Program-made: the position numbers and the translations under genes | DNA from: Legionella santicrucis | Lineage (GTDB): Bacteria; Pseudomonadota; Gammaproteobacteria; Legionellales; Legionellaceae | Direction of reading: 5' to 3' | Assembly (NCBI RefSeq): GCF_001468135.1 | Contig: NZ_LNYU01000085.1 | Span: 231,315 to 295,314 of the forward strand | Length of the DNA stretch: 64,000 nt | The notes under the pieces: model-generated | Database searches by the model: none | Told to the model about the DNA's origin: nothing | Seen by the model: the letters and a program-made list of their open reading frames with translations, nothing else | Part shown: positions 50,129 through 60,599 of the stretch, in pieces | Numbering within the stretch: the first letter of the stretch is position 1 | How the letters are laid out: each line of letters opens with the position of its first letter

Positions 50129-51367
50129 TTGAATAAGCGGCGTGTAGTAGTTACTGGCATGGGTATGATTACTCCTGTTGGACTTAATGTAAAAGAAGCT
50201 TGGCAAAATATACTAGCCGGCGTGAGTGGTGTCGTTTTGGCAGAAGAATTTGATCCAAATGAATACAGCACACGGATATGGGCTAAGGTTAAGAATTTTA
50301 ATATTGAGGACTATGTTCCGCTTAAAGATGCTCGTAAAATGGATGTATTTACCCAATATGGTATTGCTGCAGCTGATGAAGCAATTCTGGATTCGGGTTT
50401 AAAAATAGATGCACGTTTATCAACACGTGTTGGTGTGGCAGTCGGTGCAGGTATTGGCGGTATTCAAACCATCACGAATAATCAAGATAAACTTATGGCA
50501 GGTGGAGCTCGAAAAGTTTCTCCATTTTTTATTCCGGCAGGTATTATTAACATGGTTGCCGGACAGATTTCGATTAGACATCAGCTTAAAGGTCCTAATA
50601 TTTCCGTAGTTACTGCGTGTACTACCGGAACTCATAATATTGGGCTTGCTGGGCGCATGATCTCTTATGGTGATGCTGATGTTATGGTATGTGGTGGAGC
50701 GGAAATGACCTTAACTCCACTGTGTTTAGCTGGGTTCTCTGCCGTACGTTCTTTATCTAAACGTAATGATGAGCCAGAGAAAGCATCGCGACCTTTCGAC
50801 AAAGACAGAGATGGTTTTGTTATGGGGGAAGGGGCTGGTGTTCTAGTGTTGGAAGAATATGAACACGCGAAAGCTCGTGGTGCAAAAATTTATGCAGAGC
50901 TTGTAGGCTTCGGTATGTCTGGGGATGCGTATCATATAACTGCACCTGATGAAGATGCTGATGGTGCCGCACGTGCAATGGAAGCGGCTTTACATGATGC
51001 GCATATTGATGTAGAACAAGTTGATTACATTAATGCGCACGGTACATCAACTTATCTAAACGATTTAAATGAAACAAAAGCGATTAAGCGAATATTCAAA
51101 CAACATGCTTATGAGTTAGCTGTCAGCTCTACTAAATCGATGACGGGTCATTTACTAGGTGCTGCTGGAGCAGTGGAAGCGATATTCAGTATTTTGGCAA
51201 TAAGAGATCAAATTGTCCCACCAACCATTAATTTGGATAATCCAGATGAGGGATGTGATTTGAATTATGTGCCTCATACTCCTCAAAAAAGAGATGTTAA
51301 TTATGTTCTTAGCAATTCCTTAGGTTTTGGCGGAACTAATGGTAGTCTCTTATTTAAACGGATCTAA
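50129..51367 (+). CDS. fabF: 3-oxoacyl-ACP synthase II
   Basis: A 412-residue chain-elongating condensing enzyme. The Cys-His-His triad is in [22 protein letters not shown] and [11 protein letters not shown]. The reading frame is open from 50066, but the TTG at 50129 with AAGGAG six bases upstream gives [12 protein letters not shown] and the normal length. mltG starts at the base after its stop. Confidence 0.94.
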   Translation: MNKRRVVVTGMGMITPVGLNVKEAWQNILAGVSGVVLAEEFDPNEYSTRIWAKVKNFNIEDYVPLKDARKMDVFTQYGIAAADEAILDSGLKIDARLSTRVGVAVGAGIGGIQTITNNQDKLMAGGARKVSPFFIPAGIINMVAGQISIRHQLKGPNISVVTACTTGTHNIGLAGRMISYGDADVMVCGGAEMTLTPLCLAGFSAVRSLSKRNDEPEKASRPFDKDRDGFVMGEGAGVLVLEEYEHAKARGAKIYAELVGFGMSGDAYHITAPDEDADGAARAMEAALHDAHIDVEQVDYINAHGTSTYLNDLNETKAIKRIFKQHAYELAVSSTKSMTGHLLGAAGAVEAIFSILAIRDQIVPPTINLDNPDEGCDLNYVPHTPQKRDVNYVLSNSLGFGGTNGSLLFKRI

Positions 51368-52366
51368 ATGGCATTTTTAAGACATAAAAAGTGGTTATTC
51401 TCTATTGCAATACTGTTTTTTATGTCTTGCCTGTTTTTTCTTGTGTCTATCTATATTCAGATAGCAAAACCGCTCGTTCCTATTCAAGGGGTACCGGTGG
51501 TCATCACTCTTGATCGGACTACTACTGCCTCACAATTTGTGCAAATCCTAAAGGAAAGAAATTTAATTTCTGCGGGATCACCCCTGCTCGTGGTGATTCG
51601 GTTCACAGGTCTTTCGTCACAACTCAAAGCAGGAGTATATCAAATAAACCCTGGTGAAACGGCACTACAATTGCTTCATCGAGTTGTAGATGGAGATGTT
51701 TTAACACAAAAATTTACAATTATTGCAGGAACTACCCAACAAAAAGTGACGCAGGATTTAACAAAAGCAGCTTATCTACACTATCAAGCTAGTGATTGGA
51801 ATAATATAAAAGGTAATTATCCTAATGCTGAGGGATTGCTGCTTGCAGATACTTACCAGTATCAAGGTGGGAGTAGTAGTAAGAGTTTATTAGAATATGC
51901 ACATCGTAATTTAATTAACTATTTGAATAAAAGTTGGGCTAATAGAGCGCCTCATTTACCTTATAAAACTCCTTATGAATTGCTTACAGCAGCTTCGATT
52001 ATCGAAAAGGAAACTGCTATTGCACAAGAGCGAAAGCTCATTTCTGGAGTAATGATTAACCGCTTAAATAAAAATATGCCATTGCAGATGGATCCTACTG
52101 TAATCTATGGTTTAGGTGCTGCATACACGGGAAAACTATCTCATGATGATATGCAAATTGATTCACCCTATAACTCATATCGTTATAGAGGTTTGCCACC
52201 AACTCCCATTGCTATGGTAGGTAAAGAGTCTTTGGATGCAGCGGCTCATCCTCAACTGTCTAATTATTTATATTTTGTTGCTAGAGGAGATGGAACCCAT
52301 CAGTTTTCAGAAACTTATCAGCAGCAAAAGCAAGCAATTAACCAATATAAACGAAAGGATTTCTAA
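51368..52366 (+). CDS. mltG: Endolytic murein transglycosylase MltG
   Basis: A 332-residue inner-membrane enzyme that cuts nascent glycan strands. One membrane helix lies at about residues 12-33, followed by a LysM-like domain and the YceG catalytic domain: ASIIEKETAIAQERKLISGVMINRL holds the catalytic glutamate, and PLQMDPTVIYG follows. It abuts fabF and tmk with no gap, the usual fabF-mltG-tmk-holB order. Confidence 0.94.
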   Translation: MAFLRHKKWLFSIAILFFMSCLFFLVSIYIQIAKPLVPIQGVPVVITLDRTTTASQFVQILKERNLISAGSPLLVVIRFTGLSSQLKAGVYQINPGETALQLLHRVVDGDVLTQKFTIIAGTTQQKVTQDLTKAAYLHYQASDWNNIKGNYPNAEGLLLADTYQYQGGSSSKSLLEYAHRNLINYLNKSWANRAPHLPYKTPYELLTAASIIEKETAIAQERKLISGVMINRLNKNMPLQMDPTVIYGLGAAYTGKLSHDDMQIDSPYNSYRYRGLPPTPIAMVGKESLDAAAHPQLSNYLYFVARGDGTHQFSETYQQQKQAINQYKRKDF

Positions 52367-53005
52367 ATGATCTCTTCAAAGGGGAAGTTAATTGTTATCG
52401 AAGGATTAGAGGGGGCAGGAAAATCCACGGCAGTAAATACAGTAATCGACCTTTTGGCCGAAAGACAGATTAAGACGATTACTACACGTGAGCCTGGGGG
52501 GACGGCTATCGGTGAGATTTTACGTAACCTAATAAAGAATCCTGAGTATCATGATGTTTTAGATGATCGAAGTGAATTATTACTTCTTTATACCGCAAGA
52601 ATCCAATTATTGAGACAAGTTATTGAGCCTGCACTGCAAAATGGTATTTGGGTTATTGCTGATCGATTTGAATTGTCAACCATGGCTTATCAAGGTGGAG
52701 GTCGAGGGTTGGATCAGGAGATGATTAGTCATCTGTCTTCTTTTTCATTACAAGGGTTGAAACCTGATTTGACTGTGTATTTAGATATTAGTCCTGAGGA
52801 GGGGATGCAACGAGTTAAATCGAGAGGGGAACTTGATAGAATCGAACAACAATCAATCGAATTTTTTCATCGAGTGCATGATAGTTATCTCCAACATATC
52901 AAAATGAATCCCTATATAGTGAGTATTGATGCAACACTTCCATTAAAAAAAGTACAGATGGCGATTCAAAAAGCAATAAATGAGTTTATAGAGCATCAAA
53001 TATGA
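52367..53005 (+). CDS. tmk: Thymidylate kinase
   Basis: A 212-residue kinase making dTDP from dTMP. The P-loop is [10 protein letters not shown], and TREPGGT and the [17 protein letters not shown] segment form the substrate site. The lid lies at [10 protein letters not shown]. It overlaps holB by four bases. Confidence 0.95.
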   Translation: MISSKGKLIVIEGLEGAGKSTAVNTVIDLLAERQIKTITTREPGGTAIGEILRNLIKNPEYHDVLDDRSELLLLYTARIQLLRQVIEPALQNGIWVIADRFELSTMAYQGGGRGLDQEMISHLSSFSLQGLKPDLTVYLDISPEEGMQRVKSRGELDRIEQQSIEFFHRVHDSYLQHIKMNPYIVSIDATLPLKKVQMAIQKAINEFIEHQI

Positions 53006-53922
53006 TCGCTTATGCCCCAAAAGAAGAAAAATATTTATCTCAATGGAAGCAGATTCAATTATCGTGGCAAAAGGAGCGTATACCCCAAGGAATGTTATTT
53101 GTTGGTTCATTAGATTGTGCTTTAATTGATTTTATTCGGAAATTTTCTCAATTCGTTTTTTGTAAAAAAGAAACAAAACCGTGTGGTGAATGTATTGATT
53201 GCCGAATGGTTCTCTGTTCTGAGCATCCTGATCTGAGGTGGGTTAAGCCAGAAAAAAAAGGAGGACCAATAAAAATTGATTCCATAAGAGAGCTACACGA
53301 TTATTCTTATTTAACACCACAACGAGCAAATCATCGTTTGATTGTGATTGAATCAGCCGAACGCATGAATATCTCTGCAGCAAATTCACTATTAAAAATT
53401 TTGGAAGAACCTGCTCAACATATTTTATTTTTACTGGTGGCACAGCAGTTGAGTACAGTATTACCAACAGTTCTAAGCCGATGCCAGATAATGCATTTTG
53501 CATCGTATGTTGATTTATCTACCTTAAATTTTCTGCAGTTGGCAGAGCTCTACCCCCAAGAATCAGAACAAACTGTAATTATAAATCAAGCAGAATTTGT
53601 CTTAGATGGTTTGATTTCTGTGATTAAAGAAAAGACACATCCGTGTATGGTTGCTGCTCAATGGGGCCAATTTGAGATTAATTCTTTATTGTGGTTTTTG
53701 TATTTGGTTTATTCACAAATACAAATAATACAAATTAATGGAGTTATTAATGTTGGACCTGCAACTCAACAATTGCAAAGCTTAGCAACTTTATTAAGTC
53801 CCGTTATGATTTTTGCTCAAATTGATAGAATAAACGCATTGCAGAGAAAGTTAAGCCATAATATTAATGTGAATCAAACTTTAGCCTTAGAGGATCTATT
53901 GTTGGCTATTCACAGTGAATAG
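53002..53922 (+). CDS. holB: DNA polymerase III delta' subunit
   Basis: A 306-residue clamp-loader subunit. The zinc module is [18 protein letters not shown] with its four cysteines counting the preceding FCKK. The sensor region [10 protein letters not shown] and the SRCQ arginine-finger motif are present. A functional P-loop is missing, as in other delta' subunits. It precedes pilZ, as in Pseudomonas. Confidence 0.92.
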   Translation: MIAYAPKEEKYLSQWKQIQLSWQKERIPQGMLFVGSLDCALIDFIRKFSQFVFCKKETKPCGECIDCRMVLCSEHPDLRWVKPEKKGGPIKIDSIRELHDYSYLTPQRANHRLIVIESAERMNISAANSLLKILEEPAQHILFLLVAQQLSTVLPTVLSRCQIMHFASYVDLSTLNFLQLAELYPQESEQTVIINQAEFVLDGLISVIKEKTHPCMVAAQWGQFEINSLLWFLYLVYSQIQIIQINGVINVGPATQQLQSLATLLSPVMIFAQIDRINALQRKLSHNINVNQTLALEDLLLAIHSE

Positions 53923-53976
53923 TTATAATAAGAAGAATGGATTGCATTTTTGATTTATGAAATAAGGAAATCAAAT

Positions 53977-54312
53977 ATGGATAAACAACAGATTAACTGT
54001 ATCTTTCCTAACGAATCAGCGCTGTATGCGGCATATATGCCTTTTGTAAAAAATGGTGGTGTATTTATTCGTACGAATCACAAGATTGAGTTTGGAGCAA
54101 TGGTTAGTTTATCAATAAAATTAATGGATGAGGATGAGTGTTTCGATGTTGATGGAAAAGTAGTATGGATTACACCTAAAGGAGCTCAAGGTAATAAGAT
54201 TCCTGGAATAGGGGTACAGTTTATGGGAGAAAATAGCCGTAATTTGTGCAATAAAATAGAGACCTGTTTAGCTGGCATGTTAAAATCATCTCAGATAACA
54301 GATACAATTTAG
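53977..54312 (+). CDS. pilZ: Type IV pilus PilZ-domain protein
   Basis: A PilZ-domain protein of 111 residues in the same holB-pilZ-tatD position as Pseudomonas pilZ, which is needed for type IV pilus assembly. GGVFIRTNHKIEFGAMVSL and GIGVQFMGEN mark the domain. The RxxxR cyclic-di-GMP motif is absent, as in that protein, so nucleotide binding is unlikely. The ATG at 53977 follows AAGGA; the frame is open from 53950. Confidence 0.9.
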   Translation: MDKQQINCIFPNESALYAAYMPFVKNGGVFIRTNHKIEFGAMVSLSIKLMDEDECFDVDGKVVWITPKGAQGNKIPGIGVQFMGENSRNLCNKIETCLAGMLKSSQITDTI

Positions 54313-54389
54313 TTGGTTTTGAAATAACAAAGCTCTGAAGAAGCTTCATTATTCTAAGCCATTTTATGCTATTTAATGAGGTCATCCCC

Positions 54390-55175
54390 ATGTTAGTTGA
54401 TTCGCATTGTCATTTGAATTTTATTGATTTAACTGATTTTAATCATGATATTTCAAATGTTTTAGCACAAGCAAAAGCCAATGATGTGGCGCATTTTTTA
54501 TGTGTTTGTGTGGAGTTGGCTGATTATGTACAATTAGAAAATCTTGCCATGAATTACTCCAATATTAGTATTTCTGTTGGTGTTCACCCAAATAGTGAAA
54601 TAGATTTTCCTATTACTTCTGAAATGTTGTGTGATTTAGCTGTGAATCCTGCATGTATTGCAATTGGCGAAACAGGATTGGATTATTATCGAACACATAC
54701 AGAGGAGGCACGAGAAATACAGCGCCATCGTTTTAAAGAGCATATTAAAGCTGCCTTAAAAACTGCAAAACCCCTGATTATTCATACTCGTGAAGCAGCA
54801 GATGATACAATCGCACTGATGATAGAAGAAAATGCAGATCAAATTGGCGGGGTCATGCATTGTTTTGCGGAGAGTTTAGATATAGCCCATAAAGCTATGG
54901 ATCTTAATTTTTATATTTCATTTTCAGGTATCCTTACTTTTAAAAATGCAACCGCTCTTCAAGAGGTTGCTCGACAAATACCCTTAAATCGAATACTTAT
55001 AGAAACAGATTCACCTTATCTAGCGCCAGTTCCTTATCGTGGCAAACAAAACCATCCTGCTTTAGTGAAATATGTAGCAGAAGCTCTAGCAGAACTGCGT
55101 GGGATGAAATTTGAAGAAATTGCGGCGATAACAACAGAAAATTTTTATAATTGTTTCAAACTGAGGAATAGCTAA
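54390..55175 (+). CDS. tatD: TatD family metal-dependent DNase
   Basis: A 261-residue metal-dependent hydrolase of the TatD/YcfH family. DSHCHL at the start, AIGETGLDYYR, HTREA, and ETDSPYLAP hold the metal ligands. The ATG at 54390 starts MLVDSHCHLNF; the in-frame ATG at 54366 would add eight unlikely residues. It shares one base with anmK (TAATG). Confidence 0.92.
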   Translation: MLVDSHCHLNFIDLTDFNHDISNVLAQAKANDVAHFLCVCVELADYVQLENLAMNYSNISISVGVHPNSEIDFPITSEMLCDLAVNPACIAIGETGLDYYRTHTEEAREIQRHRFKEHIKAALKTAKPLIIHTREAADDTIALMIEENADQIGGVMHCFAESLDIAHKAMDLNFYISFSGILTFKNATALQEVARQIPLNRILIETDSPYLAPVPYRGKQNHPALVKYVAEALAELRGMKFEEIAAITTENFYNCFKLRNS

Positions 55176-56269
55176 TGAGTTTATATATAGGCTTAATGTC
55201 TGGAACAAGTATGGACGGTATTGATGCGGCACTGGTTGATATCTCTAAAAATAAGTTACTTTTGGGCAACACCATAAGATATAGTGATGAAGTCAAAAAT
55301 CGCATTAATACTCTGTTGGATGGCTCAAATATAAGTCTTGCTTCTATTTGTCAATTAAATACATTAATCGGAAAAGAATTTGCACGTGCTGTCAATGAGC
55401 TGTTACAAGAAGCTCGATTATCCTCCAGTGATATTTGTGCTATAGGAAGTCACGGCCAAACGGTTTGCCACGATACTAATTGCGCTATACCATATACATT
55501 GCAATTAGGATGTGCTCATACTATTTCTACATTAACCGGCATTACTGTGGTCGCTGATTTCAGAACTCGAGATATAGTACTTGGAGGGCAGGGGGCTCCT
55601 TTTGCACCAATTTATCACCAAGAACTATTTAAACATGATAATAATCATATAGCTGTAGTTAATGTGGGTGGTATTGCTAACATTACGCTGATTCACCCCA
55701 ATGAACCTATTAAAGGATGGGATGTTGGCCCTGGAAATTGTTTAATGGATGCATGGATTATGAAGCATCAAGGGAAACCTTACGATGCTCATGGTGGTTG
55801 GGCGCAGCAGGGAGACGTTATTGAACCTCTGCTTACAACCTTAATGGCAGATCCTTTTGTCCATCTTTCAGCACCAAAGAGTATAGGTAAAGAGTACTTT
55901 TCTTTAGCATGGTTAGAAGGTCATTTACGCAATGAATATAAGCCCGTAGATGTGCAAAAAACATTGCTGTTATTTACCGCAAAAACGATTGCTAATAGTC
56001 TTTTAACAGAAGAAAACTATGTTGAGAAGTTGTACTTATGTGGAGGCGGTACACATAATCTTGCTTTATTAGATATGCTTAATCAGCTATTGCCTGAAAC
56101 AGAAGTGAAGAGTATTGCAGAGGTAGGCATAAGTCCTGACCATTTAGAGGCAATGATGTTTGCTTGGCTAGCTGCGCAAACAATAAATTATACTCCCCTA
56201 GATTTAAGAACGATAACCGGATCAACGCATCCTACTCTATTAGGTGCAATTTATCCTATAACAAAATAA
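55175..56269 (+). CDS. anmK: Anhydro-N-acetylmuramic acid kinase
   Basis: A 364-residue sugar kinase that returns anhydro-MurNAc from cell-wall turnover to the MurNAc-6-phosphate pool. GLMSGTSMDGID is the diagnostic N-terminal motif, then GSHGQTVCH, DFRTRDI and GGTHN. Start and tatD stop overlap by one base. It ends the long co-directional run that began with yceD. Confidence 0.95.
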   Translation: MSLYIGLMSGTSMDGIDAALVDISKNKLLLGNTIRYSDEVKNRINTLLDGSNISLASICQLNTLIGKEFARAVNELLQEARLSSSDICAIGSHGQTVCHDTNCAIPYTLQLGCAHTISTLTGITVVADFRTRDIVLGGQGAPFAPIYHQELFKHDNNHIAVVNVGGIANITLIHPNEPIKGWDVGPGNCLMDAWIMKHQGKPYDAHGGWAQQGDVIEPLLTTLMADPFVHLSAPKSIGKEYFSLAWLEGHLRNEYKPVDVQKTLLLFTAKTIANSLLTEENYVEKLYLCGGGTHNLALLDMLNQLLPETEVKSIAEVGISPDHLEAMMFAWLAAQTINYTPLDLRTITGSTHPTLLGAIYPITK

Positions 56270-56528
56270 GTCGAAACAAACCTAGCGTTTGTTGGTATTT
56301 CCATTTATTTCTCTAAATTTCTCAGGGTTTATGCTGAGAAACCACTGCTATTTCTCAAAGACTCTATTAAAATCGTTTCGATTACTTGATCTGGATAAAA
56401 TTCAAACAATTTTGAGCGAGAGTTTTACTTTAGACAAAATATTACAGAATATTTTATATTCTATTGAGTGGTAATTGCCTTTATATACTAGAATCATATT
56501 GACAAAGTAAATATGTATAAGCTTAAAT

Positions 56529-57860
56529 GTGGAATTTTTCAAACGGAGTGACCTTAAATTGAGCTCATATGGTATTGATAATGCACATCAAGGAGCGAAT
56601 GCTCGACTTGGAACAGCATATTTTATTTTTTTTCTAGCTGCCTCATTTTATTTATATGAATTCATTCTTCAAGTAGCGCCAAGTGTTATGGCGGAATCGA
56701 TGATGAAAACCTTTGGTGTTACAGGGCAGGGATTTGGTTTTATTTCAGCTTTTTACTTCTATGCGTATGCACCAACCCAATTGCCAGCAGGGGTATTATA
56801 CGATCGTTATGGTCCACGCAAGTTAATGACTTTTGCCATTATTTTATGTGCTTTGGGTTCCGCTTTTTTTGCGTCAACGGATAGTATATTTACTGCTTGT
56901 ATCGGTAGATTTCTTATTGGAATTGGTTCTGCTTTTTCTTTCATAGGTGTTTTGGTTCTTTTATCTCGTTGGTTTCCTCCTTATTATTTTGCGATTTTGG
57001 CAGGAGTTGCTCAGTTAATGAGTTCAGTAGGCGCTATATTTGGAGAAATGCCATTAGCCTATTTGATTGAGGGAGTTGGCTGGCGTAATGCAAGTTTTAT
57101 TTTATCCTTTATTGGTTTTATATTAGCGATATTTTTTTGGTTTTTTATTCGTGATTATCCGCATCAGCAAAATCAACCTATACCTGAACATTATCTGCGT
57201 GAAGAATGGAAGCGGCTTGTTGCAGTATGCAAACATAGTTATACCTGGATAATAGGGGGATATGCTTTTGCTATTTGGACTCCAATTGCTGTTTTTGCTG
57301 CCCTTTGGGGTGTTCCTTATTTACAAGAAAAATTTCAAATTAGTGTTGTTGCTGCTTCAGGTCTCTGCAGTTTGATTTGGATTGGTATAGGAGTAGGTAG
57401 TCCTCTTCTTGGTTGGCTCAGTGATCGAATTGAAAGCCGTCGCATAGCATTGATTCTTAGTTCTGTTTTAGGTTTATTGGCAACCTTAGTATTATTGTAT
57501 GTTCCGGGATTAACCTATGGATGGGCTCCATTGATATTGTTTGTACTTGGATTGGGAGCTGGAGGACAAACCGTGAGCTTTGCTGTAGTTAAAGAAAATA
57601 ATCCTCTAGAGCTTGTTGGTACTGCCTCAGGGTTTAATAATCTTTCTGTACTAATTGGTGGGGCAATATTTCAACCCTTAGTTGGTTATATATTGCAACA
57701 TACTCATTCTTGGCATTTGGTTAATGGAGTTCATGTATACAGTATTGAAAGTTATCAAGTTTCCTTGATAGTTATGCCCATATGCTTTTTAGCCAGTTTG
57801 CTTATTGCCGCTTTCTTGCTTAAGGAATCCCATCCTGCGCATCATAATCAACATAATTAG
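56529..57860 (+). CDS. Major facilitator superfamily transporter
   Basis: A 443-residue, 12-helix transporter. The loop 2-3 motif is GVLYDRYGPRKL and the second-half copy is GWLSDRIESRR. The frame starts with GTG at 56529; a TTG at 56559 with GGAG upstream would give 433 residues and is also possible. Such MFS proteins are many in Legionella, some for amino acids; this one's substrate is unknown. It ends in a strong terminator before the convergent gene. The gap 56270-56528 has no gene supported by any motif. Confidence 0.85.
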   Translation: MEFFKRSDLKLSSYGIDNAHQGANARLGTAYFIFFLAASFYLYEFILQVAPSVMAESMMKTFGVTGQGFGFISAFYFYAYAPTQLPAGVLYDRYGPRKLMTFAIILCALGSAFFASTDSIFTACIGRFLIGIGSAFSFIGVLVLLSRWFPPYYFAILAGVAQLMSSVGAIFGEMPLAYLIEGVGWRNASFILSFIGFILAIFFWFFIRDYPHQQNQPIPEHYLREEWKRLVAVCKHSYTWIIGGYAFAIWTPIAVFAALWGVPYLQEKFQISVVAASGLCSLIWIGIGVGSPLLGWLSDRIESRRIALILSSVLGLLATLVLLYVPGLTYGWAPLILFVLGLGAGGQTVSFAVVKENNPLELVGTASGFNNLSVLIGGAIFQPLVGYILQHTHSWHLVNGVHVYSIESYQVSLIVMPICFLASLLIAAFLLKESHPAHHNQHN

Positions 57861-57893
57861 TCATCCTCTTAAGTACTATTTAGCAAAAAAAGC

Positions 57894-57932
57894 GTTTCAG
57901 AAAATACCCATATGGCCACTTTTCTGAAACGT
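57894..57932. terminator. Bidirectional terminator hairpin
   Basis: The arms CGTTTCAGAAAA (57894-57905) and TTTTCTGAAACG (57921-57932) are exact complements across a 15-base loop. It separates the convergent MFS gene and the reverse-strand unit. A tracts upstream serve as T tracts for leftward transcripts. Confidence 0.8.
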
Positions 57933-57948
57933 TTGTTCAATCGTCTCA

Positions 57949-59112
57949 TCAAATAATTGAACCAATCATAATTTCAGTATATTTTTCAGGAGCCGATTTT
58001 TCATCTAAACCTAATTCCGTTTTTAATGGGGGTTTTTGTCGAACTCCTGAAAAGAATCCATTAATATTGTTTGAAAAATATTGATTTGGCAAATAGGGCT
58101 TTCCGAAATGGGAATAGGATGGTTTCCCTTCTAAAACAGCTTGATTTAGAAGTGCTCCAGGTACAGCTTGAGCCACTCTATCAGCCGCGAAAGATGCTTC
58201 AGTTCCATTGATATTAACTCTTAAAAATAGTTCTTGAAACTGCGGTGCATTGATAGTTAGTTCGGGATGTTTAAAACGCTCTATTAAATTATCTGGCAAA
58301 ATAATTTTAAATTGATTGCTTACATCCATGTGCCTTTTATAAATAACTAAAAGTTCATTGAGATAAGTATCTAAATCTTGAATGCCTGGATGAAGCCCAA
58401 GCCGCACTTGTATATTGGGATGATTAGAAAGCTCAGTTAACAAACAATCTAAAAATTTTATATCAGTAGAAATTGGTTGTGTGGTACTGCTAATAAAAGC
58501 CAGTGATTGGTTTTTGATTACTTGCAGGGTGGTTTTGATTTCTTCAGCTGTTTTTTGGGGTGGCGATTTGAGTGAGTAAGCATTATCGATACTGAGATGT
58601 CCAGTGAGATGTACTTTACTCTTTTCATCAACTCCAAAATCTGCTATTGCCTCTGTCAATGGGAGTGCCCATTGAATATTGGATTTCATTTTTAGTACTG
58701 GCACATAGTTCCATAAACAATGTGTTTCTGGTTTAAACATAAACTCATAGGCTATAAGTACTGGAATATTGTCTGATGCTTCGGCAATTTGAAAGGGAAT
58801 TTCATTACTTACTGAAGGCACCCCAATGTATAGGTAATGAATATTTTCACTTGTGAGAAATTTAGTAACTTTTTTTAATTGTTCTTCTGTACATTTCTCT
58901 TCTGGGTAAAGATCTGGATTGAGATGAAGTATTTCAGGTAGTGATTTTTTATCGACATGTGATGATAACTTGAAACCATCTATACGTTGTTGTGCTGTTT
59001 TAGTCAGCGATATCAAGGTACTTTTATGCAAACTATTTTGCTCCATAGATTTAATTGTATTTAGGGCTAAATCTGTATCGCCTATGCTACTCACAATAAA
59101 TGCTATCTTCAT
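57949..59112 (-). CDS. Protein of unknown function, GT-B-like fold suspected
   Basis: About 387 residues, no signal peptide or membrane helix. It begins with a Rossmann-like strand and loop, MKIAFIVSSIGDTDLAL. The second half has LAFISSTTQP, VRLGLHPGIQDLDTYL and AVLEGKPSYSHFGKPYLP, a layout seen in GT-B glycosyltransferases and sugar epimerases, but no diagnostic motif is certain. The ATG at 59112 is preferred over 59145 because the fold begins there. It follows the gene at 59172 by 59 bases on the same strand, making a two-gene unit. Confidence 0.6.
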   Translation of the reverse strand: MKIAFIVSSIGDTDLALNTIKSMEQNSLHKSTLISLTKTAQQRIDGFKLSSHVDKKSLPEILHLNPDLYPEEKCTEEQLKKVTKFLTSENIHYLYIGVPSVSNEIPFQIAEASDNIPVLIAYEFMFKPETHCLWNYVPVLKMKSNIQWALPLTEAIADFGVDEKSKVHLTGHLSIDNAYSLKSPPQKTAEEIKTTLQVIKNQSLAFISSTTQPISTDIKFLDCLLTELSNHPNIQVRLGLHPGIQDLDTYLNELLVIYKRHMDVSNQFKIILPDNLIERFKHPELTINAPQFQELFLRVNINGTEASFAADRVAQAVPGALLNQAVLEGKPSYSHFGKPYLPNQYFSNNINGFFSGVRQKPPLKTELGLDEKSAPEKYTEIMIGSII

Positions 59113-59171
59113 AATCTTTAACTTAAAAATGCCATTGGTGAACAATTATAAGTCAATTATCACCTAATTTA

Positions 59172-60056
59172 CTATATATCTGGCACAAATACATCTACTT
59201 TTTGCGATGGGGCGGAATTGGAAATTTTATTTTTTGGCGCAAACCACAATAGTCCGCATTTATCTTTGTAACTGACATAACTTGCTTCACTTAACCTACT
59301 TAAATACTTAGTATGAGCGAAACTTTCATAACCAGAGACTGATGCAGCCTGATTGAATTTTTTTTCATAGGCATGTAATTTGGATGCTAAAAAGATTTGT
59401 GCTTCAGTGGCACTATGGGGATGGGTTAAGGCAGTTGTGATGTTGTTTGGGTTAGTAAAAATATGATCGTCAAAAGAATCAAATAAAAGATTCCACAAGC
59501 TAAAAGATTCAAACTGACCTTTGATTTGAGAGATTAATTGTATAAATTGACAGGCGGTTGGTGTATGAAGTTTTAAAATTCCTTCTTTTCTTGCTTCTTC
59601 TATAAGAAACAATTGAATCGTATGAGCCCATTTCCCATGTTTTGGGCCAGCTCCTACGTCTGCAGATAAATAACCATTTTTTAATAGAACATTATTAAAT
59701 AAGTTGGCTGTTAATTCACCATATAATATAGGTATCTGTTTGGGGTACTGGAAATTAGCACTCGTTTTAAATTCCTCGATACTATTAAGCGGATTCGGAT
59801 TATTAAAATGATTTTGACTTCCCCAATTATCAAAAAATTGCCGTAGAGATTTTTTTTCCACTCTATTAAAAACAAAATATTGTTCTGCAAGTTTTTTTAA
59901 ACCTTGCGAAATCAATTCTTCATTACAGAAGAATTTACAGATTGCTAAGATGTCTTGCTTAAGATTTTCATCAAGTTCGGTATATCCATATTCTTTTAGC
60001 CAGAGCTCATAATCATTGGAATCGATTTGTTCATTGTGAATAAGATCTAAAGTCAT
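59172..60056 (-). CDS. Protein of unknown function, upstream partner of the 57949 gene
   Basis: A 294-residue protein without signal or membrane helix. It starts with an acidic helical part (residues about 1-75). The middle has SADVGAGPKHGKWAHTIQLFLI with a histidine and glycine cluster that could be functional, and HPHSATEAQIFLASKLHAYEKKFN. I recognise no family. RBS AGAGAG is weak. It is first in the reverse-strand pair, and the gap upstream leads to the transposase remnant, so it lies at the edge of accessory DNA. Confidence 0.6.
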   Translation of the reverse strand: MTLDLIHNEQIDSNDYELWLKEYGYTELDENLKQDILAICKFFCNEELISQGLKKLAEQYFVFNRVEKKSLRQFFDNWGSQNHFNNPNPLNSIEEFKTSANFQYPKQIPILYGELTANLFNNVLLKNGYLSADVGAGPKHGKWAHTIQLFLIEEARKEGILKLHTPTACQFIQLISQIKGQFESFSLWNLLFDSFDDHIFTNPNNITTALTHPHSATEAQIFLASKLHAYEKKFNQAASVSGYESFAHTKYLSRLSEASYVSYKDKCGLLWFAPKNKISNSAPSQKVDVFVPDI

Positions 60057-60234
60057 TATGATTTACTCTCTTTATGAAGAAATAGTGCTATTATCTTCGC
60101 ATGATGGATGTAGAACAGCATTTATAAAATAAACATCACTAGGGTATTTAAATTGAACCTATAAATCAATAGTTGCACGAAAAGTTGTAATAAAGAGCTA
60201 ATTAAGAAAAGTAAGTTAAGCCCACCGGCGTGTT

Positions 60235-60290
60235 GAAAATATGAAAAAACTTTACTCAATCTGTTGATAATGATCTAATTTCATATTTTC
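60235..60290. repeat. Inverted repeat before the transposase remnant
   Basis: GAAAATATGAAA (60235-60246) and TTTCATATTTTC (60279-60290) are exact complements 32 bases apart. They lie just before the transposase-like fragment and might derive from it or from a regulatory site. The rest of 60057-60319 shows no gene. Confidence 0.4.
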
Positions 60291-60319
60291 GATCATACAA
60301 AATACACTATTTGTTATCG

Positions 60320-60485
60320 ATGGTTTTATGGGTTAACTTTGAAGATCCTGTCCCTCATCACTCATTCTTAAGTCGTATAAAAAAACGATGAGGTGTAGAA
60401 ACCGTAGAGCAATTTTTCTTAGAAATTGTTGCGTCATGCAAAGGCAGATACATCGTTTTCACTAAGTGTATTTTTCTACTTTTGC
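60320..60485 (+). pseudogene. Transposase fragment with in-frame stop
   Basis: The frame from 60320 reads MVLWVNFEDPVPHHSFLSRIKKR, then TGA at 60389-60391, then GVETVEQFFLEIVASCKG. DPVPHHSxLSRIxxRWG followed by an FF segment is typical of IS1182/IS5-like transposase N-terminal domains, where the stop replaces the usual tryptophan (TGG to TGA). The piece is short, with no catalytic DDE visible. It is a dead remnant, but it marks past insertion next to the ankyrin gene. Confidence 0.6.
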
Positions 60486-60599
60486 AACCTGTTCATTTTT
60501 GACAGTTATATTGAGTAACCAGATAGATTAAAGTCTGCGCATATTAAAGTGAGGTAAGCCATTTTTTTGTTGTACTGGTTTTACTTTTAGTGAACTCCT

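Noticed and set aside
56289..56474. Short forward frame of 61 codons between anmK and the MFS gene
   Set aside because: No ribosome site, motif or coding signature was found, so it was not listed as a gene.
60320..60485. Intact transposase gene
   Set aside because: An in-frame TGA and missing catalytic region show it to be a fragment.
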